The notes beneath the pieces are model-generated. The model was not told the DNA's origin and made no database searches. It saw only the letters and a program-made list of their open reading frames with translations. Positions 55,362 to 64,000 of a stretch of 64,000 nt of DNA are shown in pieces (the stretch's first letter is position 1; each line of letters starts with the position of its first letter). This stretch comes from Clarkia xantiana subsp. parviflora. Lineage: Eukaryota > Streptophyta > Magnoliopsida > Myrtales > Onagraceae. Location of the stretch: positions 1,240,001-1,304,000 of the forward strand of contig JAPTYO010000018.1 in assembly GCA_036873135.1 (NCBI GenBank), in the 5' to 3' direction. The position numbers and the translations under genes are program-made.

Positions 55362-55990
55362 TGTTAGAAAATTGGGCTAGTTTTAATTTTTTATTAAGTT
55401 AATTTGGGTTAGTTTTTAACAATTTTTTCTCAACCCAATTTTAGTGATTGAAAAATTGTGAAAAACTACTTTGTACAACATTGGTTAGCCAACCACTCAT
55501 CCTCCCTTCTGATCTCCTATATAAAGGAGTCTCTACATTCATTTTTTGTACTTGAAAATGTGATATCTTCATTTTGGTTGAGTATACAATATTTTTCGGA
55601 ATCCATATTTTTTAGAATCCAAGTAATATTTTTCTCCTCCTATGTTTTTCGTGTTGACGAATTGTAGAGTTCTTCCTAGGTTGATTTTGGCTTATGTCGT
55701 GTTCAACTTTTCTAGTAACTTATAGTCGTTGTCGTCAGCTTTCCTGTTCTTTGTTTGAGTTCAGGTATTGGTTCAGTTCGGTTGAACGAATTCTGTGCTA
55801 GATTCGATTCGATGACACTGTTGAATCCTAGGAGGTGATTTCCCCTTGATTAAAAATCGTGCACAGCCTGAGGGTGAGGTGGGGCGAAATTTCCTTAAGG
55901 TGACCGTAATCCGCACGGGCCTCAGTATAAAAAAAACGTATTCGTTTATGTGTCGATTTTACGTACAATTTCAGATTAACATATTTATTG
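55362..55990 (+). repeat. Candidate LTR of an old Copia element
   Basis: Starts TGTTAGAAAATTGGGC and contains CTATATAAAGGAG at about 55520, resembling plant Copia LTRs. The right end is not certain. Decayed Copia coding sequence follows downstream in the same orientation (57395-59310). Confidence 0.55.
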
Positions 55991-57394
55991 CATGATAATT
56001 GGAGTTATTACTAGTAAGTAACCGAAATTTAACTAAATTGCATTTTAGTCATTGAATTTTAGAATATTGAGTTTTGATCATCAGACTTTGTAAATTTGCG
56101 TATTTACCCTCGATATTTCCAACAATCTTAAGGCAATTTATTTTGTTGGTTTTTATAAGAGGGTGATTAATTGAATTTTGAGATTCAATTTTTAGAGAAA
56201 AGTAATTATTTATTCTGTTCACAAATAGTGTTGAACCACGATGTGGAGAATGTCAACATGTTCGAGGGGAGAGCATATGGGACCGGAAAAATAGCGAAGG
56301 CCATTTAGGCCACCGAGACTAGTATAGTCGTCAAAGCCGTTAAGGCTGTTAGGATCGTTGAGGTCCCTAAGTCGTTGAGACTACTATGACCGATCGAGAT
56401 GGTCAAGATTGTTAAACTTGTTAGGGCATCCGAAATTGATATATTCTCTAAAGTGACTTTGATCACTAAACCTAATTTAGCCGTTGAGGCTTATGGGGTC
56501 GTTGAATCCGTTGTTGAAAATGAGATTAAGAAATCGATTAAAGCCGATTTAGTGTGTATGACAATTGTTATGGAAATTTTTTTCATTGTCTAAACGCTAA
56601 TTATTACATTTGACATGTATATAAGTGTGAATCAACGAATCGATTGCACAATCCTAGACCTTGGCACGTATGTACGTCGTGGCGTTAGTACAATGCAGTT
56701 AGCCTCCTGTGGGACTGGTTTTGTTAAAACCAAAACTAACTGTGCCTAGGTTTATTTTCTGTCCAACAGGAAAAAAATGATTTTTTTGTAACTGAAGTGA
56801 TTAAACTTTAGTTACTAAAATCAGTAATTTGAATTTGATGTCCCGGATTACTATTTTAGGGTCAAGTACCAAATACTCAGACTTCTAAAAAAAATCCCAA
56901 GGAGTTGGTCATAGGTCCAATGTTTGAACGCTACTCAATAAGAATGTAGCTAGCACTTGGCGGACAACTCTAAAATTGGGAAAGACCATAATCTTATCGA
57001 TGTGGTATATAAATGTTATCATTCACCGAGTTATGTTATCGCAGATACCGACGCATTGATTATCGGGATTGGACACTCGTCTAGGCCGCCGTCTATGATG
57101 CCGAGAAAGTCGCTGAGACTTACTTCAGAAGTTGAAGTCAAAAGATGGAATTCTTTTTTACAAAATCTGGAAAAAAAATATAATAATAATGAAGAGGAAG
57201 CGTTCATGTTGGGAGCACTCGAATTCGTTTAAAGAGCCGTACATTAAATACAGATAGACGACAACTTCAATTGAGATTAAGTGAGGTTATTTTATGTTTT
57301 TTTGGCTGTAGTGCCTAAAGTAAATGAATAAAATATTTTGTATTGGCCTTTGTGCCTAAAGTGAACATGAAAGAAGAATGTTCCTTTTGTGTTG
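55991..57394 (+). other. Decayed interior of the old Copia element
   Basis: 56250-56580 has GTTGAGGC/GTTAAG-type repetitive wording and a valine-rich frame. 56957-57232 is a 91-codon frame without a recognised domain. Probably leader/gag remnants. Confidence 0.4.
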
Positions 57395-57700
57395 AATTTG
57401 TGGCACAATAATTTAGAACATGCTAATTACGATACCTTGCAGAGGTTATCTAACGTGGTTCATATTCCTAAATTCAAAATAGTTCAAGAACTTAAATGTG
57501 AAGTTTGCGTTGAAGCGAAACTTATTCGGTCGAAAGGATTACCGAACTTCTTGGTCTAATACATAGCAATGTTTGTGACTTTAAATATGTCCAAACACGA
57601 AGCTGAAAGTAAATACTTCATTACTTTCATAGATGATAATATTAAATATTGCTATGTATACTTGATGAAGGGAAAATATGTCTAAACAATTTAAACAAAT
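57395..57700 (+). pseudogene. Copia pre-integrase/integrase remnant
   Basis: LWHNNLEHANYDTLQRLSNV and [12 protein letters not shown] match the Copia pre-integrase zinc region (H...H...C..C). FITFIDDNIKYCYVYLMK is the start of the integrase core. A stop and frame changes interrupt it. It differs from the Copia-1 family. Confidence 0.85.
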
Positions 57701-58929
57701 TCATGATTTACTAACAAAAACTTGAGTTTCAAATAAATAAGATATTAAATGTTTTCGCAATGATAAATCAACAACAATGATTCTCTGTTTATAGGATTTT
57801 TTACTTAAAATTGATTTAATCCGTAAATTCATTGCACCACATAAAACTCCGATTGAGTTGGGTCGCGGTTTCGATCCCACCCGGCAACGTTTTACGGATT
57901 AGTTTATTTTTATGATATTTAATTTTGGACTAATTAGTATTAATTACGTTGTCGACACTCAATGTTTCGGCTTAGTGAGTGAAATGGTTGTCATTAGGTA
58001 TGTATTAGATACCGCAACCTTTACTTCCTAAAATTATGGGTAGTTTTGACACTTGAGGTGCAACGGGCCAAAGCCGTTTACTAGTCCGGGGGACATACCC
58101 GTTTTGAGAAAATCAACGGTCTAATGGCCGAATTTGATCTCATATTGGTTTAAGGAAAATGTTGATATTTTGACGGTCTGAAGACCTACATTGATAAAAT
58201 GATGATCTTAGGATCAATGATGATGTTGTTGAGAGTTAGTAATAACTTCACACCGAACTCGTGTGTTAACACGTTAAACTTTTCTTGATGAAATTAAAAT
58301 AAGGTGGTTGAGACCATGTTTATTTTAGAGTTATGAATAATAGCTATTTTAACTATCAATTACCTTTTGAATAAGGTACCCTATAAGAAGGAAGATAAAA
58401 CTCAGTTTGAGTTGTGCCTTTGAATGTGGGGGGTCTTTTGCTAAAATTTAGGACACCTCTATGGAAAAGGTGCATACATGCCCTAAACTGTTGATTGCAT
58501 TTCATAGGGTATGCTCAGAACATTAATGCGTATCAATTTCTTGTAATTGAATAGAAAGTGTCGGATATTCACAAAGATATGTTAATGCAATCAAGAAATG
58601 CATTTTTCTTTGAAAATGTATTTCTGGCTAAGTCTAGAGGAGGCAAGTTCTTCGAGACAAGCATATGAGACTATAGAGGAAAAATAGTCTAGACCGAGAA
58701 CATGGAGTGCATGTTGAGGTCGAAACTGAGGTCGAGCCCATGAGAAGTAAAAGGGCGAGGATTGGAAAATCCTATGGTCCAAATTTTCTGACCTATACGC
58801 TTGAAGCATTTTCTGACCTATATGCTTGAAGCTGAACCTCATACTTACCACGAAATTGTAAACTCTCTGAGAAACTTCTATGAAAAGAGGCAATCAATAG
58901 TGAAATTGAATCCATCTTGCAGAACCATA
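57701..58929 (+). other. Decayed Copia interior, unassigned
   Basis: No readable domain. Confidence 0.4.
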
Positions 58930-59310
58930 CGTGGAGCTAGTAGATCTTCCGCCCGGAAGAAAAAAGCTAGGCTACAAGTGGATATTCAAACATAAAATGA
59001 AAGAAGATGGATCATTTGATATTTACAAAGTCCGACTTGTCATCAAGGAATATAGACAAAATGAAGGGGCTGGATTATTTTGATAAAATATTCTCTAGTA
59101 ACCAGAATTACTTCCATAATGATGGTACTTGCTATTGGAGCTTTGCGAAATCTAGAAGTACATCAAAAGGAAGTGAAAACAACTTTCTTGAATGGATATT
59201 TAGAGAATGAAATATACATTTAACAACCCGAGGGATTCTCTGCGCGAGGACATAAAAAGAAAGTCTGTAAGCTAGTCAGATTTCTGTATGATTTAAAAAC
59301 AGGCGCCTAA
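58930..59310 (+). pseudogene. Copia reverse transcriptase remnant
   Basis: Across several frames: ELVDLPPGRKK, YKWIFKHKMKEDGSFDIYKV, RLVIKEYRQNEGLDYFDKIF, EVHQKEVKTTFLNGYLENEI and QPEGFSARGHKKKVCKLVRF. This is the N-terminal half of Copia RT. It ends near 59340, where another Copia fragment joins. Confidence 0.88.
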
Positions 59311-59375
59311 AAAATGTCTTTATAAATTTGACTGTGTGTTATTGGAGAAATATTTCAAAAGAAATAAGTATTACA

Positions 59376-60791
59376 GGTGGGAGGACAAAATCCTACCACA
59401 CAAATCACTGTTGCTGCAGGTGCGAATCAAGTTGAACCTGATAATCACGTTGCCGGACCGCTGGATGAAAATCCAATAATGCCACAACTACCCATTGTTC
59501 CCAGTAGGAGTGGGTTAACCAACTTGGTTCTAAGACCGAGAGGTCGTCCAAGAAAAGTTGTAGGTCAAGGTTCATGCACTGCCCTTGTTCCCAGTGTGAG
59601 TGATGCTCCGATAGAAAGCATTATTCCGAGTGGGAGCAATGTTCAGACTCAAGATGAGATTAACGAGCCTAGACGAAGTCAAAGGCATCGAACTTCTCCC
59701 GAAGTATCCCATCGAGAAGGGTGAAATCTTTACCCTAACTTCTGTTGACGAACCAGTGACGGTTCAACAAGCGTTGAAAGGACCTCAAACGAAGGAATGG
59801 AGGAAAGTAATGGAGGAAGAGATCGCCTCAAGATAGCCAATTCTCGTGTGGTCTTTAGTTTATTTACCTGCTATCCGCAGGGCCATAGGGGCGAAATGGG
59901 TTCTGAAATTGAAACTCACTAGTGATGGAAATGTCGAGCGATACAAAGCTCGACTGGTTGCGAAAGGATACACCCAGCTTCACGGAGTGGACTTTGATGA
60001 GACTTGCTCCTTGACTGTGAGGTATACCACAGTCAGGGCAATCCTAGCCTTGGTCGCAAGCCTCGATTTAGTGCTGCACCAAATGGATGTCAAGATTGCA
60101 TTCCTCCACGGAAACCTGGAGGAGGGGATCTACATGGAGCAACCGGAGGGTTTCATTACTCCTGGTAACGAACGTAAAGTTTGTAAACTCCAAAGATCCA
60201 TTTACGGTCTTAAACAATCGTCATGAAAATGGTACCGCAGGTTCCACGAGGAAATCGTTGGTAATAGATCCGTGAATCTCCACGAGGATCCATGCGTGTA
60301 TACAAAGACCTCTGGGTCTAAGTACGTCATCTTAACTTTATACGTGGATGACATGCTCATTGCCGCGAACGCTGTGAGTTTTATGCATGAATCAAAGTTC
60401 TGGTTGGCATCTGTATTTGAGAGGAAAGACATGGGAGAGACTACGTACATCTTGGGCATTAAAATTGCTAGAGATCGTGCATTCCGGAGATTATGTCTAT
60501 CTCAGGAAGCCTACATCAACAAACTGTTGAAAATGTTTAAATTACAGGACGCCAAGCCCGTGGAAACGCCGGTAGTACTCGGGTGCGCGTTGTCTAAGCG
60601 TGACGGCCCGAAGAACCAGCAAGAGCGTGAACAGATGAGGAGTGCAGAGTATTTAAGCATGGTTGAGAGTCTCATGTACACCATGCTTTATACCCGGCCG
60701 GACATCTGTTACGTTGTGGGCCTAGTAGCAAGATTCCAATCAGACCCTGGCTACCAACATTTAAAAGCTGTAAAGTGGATCATATGATATC
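59376..60791 (+). pseudogene. Copia fragment (linker, RT) of the Copia-1 family
   Basis: Begins in the linker (NPTTQITVAAGANQVEPDNH), passes SQRHRTSPE, then RT: TKEWRKVMEEEI, GAKWVLKLKLTSDGNVERYK, ARLVAKGYTQLHGVDFDETC, LHQMDVKIAFLHGNLEEGIY, catalytic LYVDDMLIAA, MGETTYILGIKIARDR, LMYTMLYTRPDICYVVGLVA. Three frame or stop breaks (about 59710, 59835, 60225). It is cut at 60791 by the A-like LTR, and RNase H is absent. It is the best-preserved RT in the window. Confidence 0.92.
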
Positions 60792-60895
60792 TGATGGGTT
60801 TCGATATAGCCGTTAGGCCCATTAACGACGAGTAAACAGGGAAGCAGGCCCACCGGGCTCCAAAAGAGGCCTAAAAGGCCAATGTGAGGGGTCCC
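60792..60895 (+). repeat. Head of an A-like Gypsy LTR
   Basis: TGATGGGTTTCGATATAGCC and GCAGGCCCACCGGG match the first 70 bp of LTR family A with many substitutions. Interrupted at 60896 by the Ogre-like LTR. Confidence 0.8.
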
Positions 60896-62308
60896 TGTCG
60901 GACCTAAAAATCCGACCTAAGGCGAATTACGTTTTGAAAACGTGCAATTTTGAAAAAGAGTCGCCACTAGTTAATTGTAAGGCTAACTAGAATCCTAAAT
61001 TACCTAAGTGAATAGTGGATTAAACACCTAGGTATCTATTAAAATCGGTCTACGATCAGAAGTTCGAGTTCGGGGGTTCTATTACGAATTAAAAATATAA
61101 TTTTTAATTACGCCCTTTTCGGTACTCAATTTGCTTAATTTGCCAATTTTGTCATTTACATATACGCACAATTAATCAAAAAATGTCAAAATTAATCAAA
61201 TTTCATCATAAAAAATATTAATCAGATATAATCCTAAATCTAAAAAGTTAATTATAACCTATAACTCCTAGTAAAAATGAAATCTAAAATACTAAAAAAA
61301 AATTTCTCACATGCTATTAAATTAAAATTAGTCAATTACAATTGAATTACTAATTAAATTTTACCAATTACATCTAAACTATTAATTAAATCTAACTGAT
61401 TACATTTTAATTTTTAATTAATTATAATAGTAATTTAAAACAGAAAACCTAATAACCAATATTAATAATAAATAAATAAATAAATAAAATAAAAAAAGAG
61501 AGACGTGGACCTCTTACCCGCAGGGAGGAATCAGCCATGGCCGGCACCGGCGACCTCGACAGCAGCGGCGGCAGGGGCGGTGGTAGCAGAGGGCGGAGCC
61601 GAAGGCAGGGGATGGAGCGGTGGTGAGCAGGTCGGAGATCTGGGCAGGTCGGAGATCTGGGCATGGGGCGATGCTGGGCAGGTCGGAGATCTGGGCAGGT
61701 CGGAGATCTGGGCAGGTCGGGGATTTGGTAGGCAGGGCGGCACCGGCGTGGCCACCGGTCATGGCCACCGGCGGGCTGCCCTGGCTGGACGGGGAAGAGG
61801 ACCAGAAAAAAAAAATTAAATAAATAATGCACAATAAGACAAAATTCGCACAGATCCCGAGAGAGTGATGTATTATTGCTTTGTGGTGTTTTTTCTGTGT
61901 GTCCTTTACAATGTAACCTAGACCCCTATTTATACTAAAAACCTAGTCTAGATTACAGATAAAATTCAAATAAAAAAATGCTAACAGATAATTATTCTAG
62001 AGAATATTCCTAAGGATATTTATCTTTACAGATAATTATTATTTTTGAATAAAAAATAATATCTGGAGATAAATATCTTACAGATAATCTTCTAAAATAA
62101 AAAAAAAACTAATTATTATATATATATATATATATATTTAAATAATTCCGAAAATATTAAATAAATTCGAAATAATTTAAAATATATTTCATAATAATTT
62201 CCCTAATGTTCCCTTAAGCATTTTTGGAGACTTTGTGGCTTGACGCATCCGGAATTTGACGTATCATGTGTAACGTCGTTACGTCCGGGTCAAAATCGAG
62301 TGTTTACA
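60896..62308 (+). repeat. Ogre/Tat-like LTR (about 1.4 kb)
   Basis: Starts TGTCGGACCTAAAA and ends GAGTGTTTACA, with internal GAGTCGCCACTAGTTAATTG and a GTTCGAGTTCGGGGGTTCTA stretch like those of Ogre-type LTRs. The sequence after it (GTTTGCCCCTCTTTGG) is also typical of such elements. The partner LTR is beyond the window. Confidence 0.75.
61625..61735 (+). repeat. 17-bp GC-rich tandem repeat inside the Ogre-like LTR
   Basis: Five copies of GCAGGTCGGAGATCTGG with one interruption, in a GC-rich island (61500-61800) inside an AT-rich LTR. Open frames here are by-products. Confidence 0.88.
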
Positions 62309-62460
62309 GTTTGCCCCTCTTTGGACGAACTCCCGTAGAATGTGTTCGAAGGGGTTTGTCCAAAGACGAGGAAACACTGATTTTGACCAGAAAGTATATT
62401 CTCTTCCAATTCTTCAAAGTCTTCAAGGTGGCTCATATGCTTATTGGTGCGAGATAAAAC
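62309..62460 (+). mobile_element. Interior start of the Ogre-like element
   Basis: Begins GTTTGCCCCTCTTTGG right after the LTR. No coding domain. Confidence 0.55.
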
Positions 62461-63350
62461 CTCTGTCGGCGGGACGCCTGTTGGCGGTGCCTCCATTAGC
62501 GATGCAGAAAGTAAAGCCTCCAGTGGCGGTGCGGAAAAGTAAAGCCTCGGTCGGCGGTGCCCCTGTTGGCGGTGCCTCCGTTGGTGGTGCAAAAAGTAAA
62601 GACCTCGATCGACGATGCCTCCAGTGGCGTGCGACAAGGAAAAGCCTCCAGTGGCGATGCGGAAAGTAAAGCCTCCAGTGGCGTGCAGAAAAGTAAAGCC
62701 TCTAGTGGCGTGCGGAAAAGTAAAGCCTCCAGTGGCGTGCAGAAAAGTAAAGCCTCCAGTGGCGTGCGAGAAAGTAAAGCCTCCAGTGGCGTGCGGGAAA
62801 GTAAAGCCTCCAGTGGCGTGCGAACAAGTAAAGCCTCTAGTGGCGTGCGGAAAAGTAAAGCCTCCAGTGGCGTGCGGAAAAGTAAATCCTCCTGTGGCGT
62901 GCGGAAAAGTAAAGCCTCCAGTGGCGTGCGGAAAAGAAAAACCTCGATCGACGATGCCTCCAGTGGCGTGCGACAAGGAGAAGCCTCCAGTGGCGTGCGG
63001 AAAAGTAAAGCCTCCAGTGGCGTGCGGAAAAGTAAAGCCTCCAGTGGCGTGCAGAAAATAAAAACCTCGATCGACGATGCCTCCAGTGGCGTGCGACAAG
63101 GAAAAGCCTCCAGTGGCGTACAGTAAAGTAAAAACCTCGATCGACGATGCCTCCAGTGGCGTGCGACAAGGAAAAGCCTCATATGTCTGAGAAATGCCTC
63201 TAGTGGCGTCTGATGGAGAAGAGCCTCTAGTGGCGTGTGTCGGAGAAATGCCTCTAGTGGCGTCCGTTTGGAGAAGAGCTTCTAGTGGCATATGTCGGAG
63301 AAATGCCTCTAGCGGCGTCCGTTGGAGAAGGGCCTCGAGTGGCTTGACGA
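62461..63350 (+). repeat. 27-bp minisatellite of the Ogre-like element
   Basis: About 20 copies of a 27-bp unit with core GCCTCCAGTGGCGTGC (most regular 62600-63120), a higher-order insert CTCGATCGACGATGCCTCC every ~120-320 bp, and a longer 30-36 bp variant at 63180-63340 (GCCTCTAGTGGCGT). The unit length is divisible by three, so it creates long open frames on both strands. Confidence 0.95.
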
Positions 63351-63634
63351 CTTGAATGCATGTCCGTAATTTTTGCCTAAATTGCGCATGACGCGACAAC
63401 TAAGCGGGATCTTTTATTTATTTATTTATTTATTTATTTTTATTTTTAAATCTCTCATATTCTCTCCTTTTGCCACGGTCAAAATTTTAGACCGTCTCGG
63501 TTTTCCTGATTTTTGCATGGATCGCCCCTTGGGGTTTTTATTCCATCAGGATTTTATTTTCTCTCATTTTGTCATGATTGCAATTTCTGAATTTGCTATC
63601 ATGCCCCTCATTTCCTAATTTTGTCTAGGCTGCC
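63351..63634 (+). other. Spacer between two arrays
   Basis: TTTA microsatellite (63413-63440) and no gene. Confidence 0.6.
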
Positions 63635-64000
63635 CTTTCGGGTTTTCAACCTAACGGAAGCACTCTTTTTTTTTTGTAGCAGATTAAACGGTGGCTGTGA
63701 CCTGTACTTTATTTCCTGTCTCGATGCGAGAATATTTGTAGCCATTTGGAGGGTGGCTGTGACCCTTTTCTCACCGTCTTCAATGTCGCGAGAGCTCTTT
63801 TGATTTGTAGCCATTTGGAGGGTGTCTGTGGCCCTTTCATTTATTTCCATCGTCGATGTTCCGGGAATACTCTTTCGATTTGTAGCCGTTTTACGGGTGG
63901 CTGTGGCCCTTTCAAATGATTTCCCGGCCTCATAAGATTCACGAGAATGCTCTTTATATGTAGCCATTTTGAGGGTGGCTATGGCCCTTTCAAGAATCTT
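63635..64000 (+). repeat. About 70-bp tandem repeat at the right edge
   Basis: Five diverged units of 65-76 bp, each beginning TGTAGCCATTTGGAGGGTGG or similar and continuing CTGTGGCCCTTTC, with variable middles. It runs off the window. Confidence 0.88.

Noticed and set aside
57835..57895. GGTTTCGATCC resembling a tRNA/SINE B box (GGTCGCGGTTTCGATCCCAC)
   Set aside because: No A box at the right distance upstream, no tRNA fold and no target duplication; likely chance.
61449..61834. Proline-rich frames in the GC-rich island of the Ogre-like LTR
   Set aside because: Product of the 17-bp repeat and base composition; no start context or domain.
62290..63399. Long open frames (up to 369 codons) on both strands, including a nine-residue repeat protein
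   Set aside because: They arise from a 27-bp tandem repeat whose length is divisible by three; open on several frames at once, with no domain.

Overview
This is nuclear DNA of a flowering plant, probably a dicot (no species can be named). It consists mostly of nested LTR retrotransposons, with one clear host gene. Signs of a plant nucleus are Copia and Gypsy/Tat-type LTR elements with tRNA-complementary primer sites, an Ogre-like LTR, a small hAT-type element, a scrap of plastid psbA/rpoC1, and an intron-containing SBDS ribosome-maturation gene with the C-terminal zinc finger seen in plant SBDS.

Layout. 1-112 and 8793-11670 are a decayed Copia element (Copia-1), split by a complete 8.7 kb Gypsy element 'A' (113-8792; 698-bp LTRs, target duplication GAGTG). 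11671-12258 is a Copia LTR followed by its primer site and a long leader (Copia-2, to about 14370). 14937-18162 is a 3'-truncated Tat-like element 'Bprime'. 18163-19094 is the end of a Copia element with its LTR. 19118-22099 is a complete small non-autonomous element 'B' (target duplication GTCTT). 22105-22968 plus 44701-45290 is another Copia 3' end, split by the 21.7 kb element 'C' (22969-44695, duplication GTTGG). C itself holds a solo LTR of family A (25111-25808, CTTGG), the 10 kb element 'D' (26219-36376, GAAGC/GCAGC) and an antisense solo LTR 'E' (37767-38443, GTAGG). 45470-45661 is plastid-derived DNA and 46030-48090 an inverted Copia remnant. 48995-49711 is a solo LTR (ACTCC) and 50283-50987 a hAT-like MITE (GTACAAAG). 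The host SBDS gene lies at 51137-53594 on the minus strand. 55362-60791 holds remnants of two Copia elements, 60792-60895 the head of an A-like LTR, and 60896-64000 an Ogre-like LTR followed by two tandem arrays.

How the elements work together. A, B, Bprime, C and D share a tRNA-Asp-like primer site, a G-rich polypurine tract ending in GGGGCAAG or GGGGGCAAA, gag homology, and a GGAGAGGG-containing LTR segment. In the A-E LTRs this segment can form the same H-type pseudoknot with compensating base changes. C and D carry no reverse transcriptase, RNase H or integrase. They encode Gag and protease, then a second Gag-like domain with its own zinc knuckle. A and C (with a remnant in D) also carry a long antisense gene with apparent introns, a gypsy-type 'transposase' domain and a coiled coil. 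Bprime fuses the same gag N-terminus to an integrase C-terminus, hinting at an autonomous partner family. The 3' regions of A, C and D, and the Ogre-like region, contain expanded minisatellites.

Limits: all homology calls are by eye from translated motifs. Most retroelement genes here are pseudogenes with frameshifts or stops.
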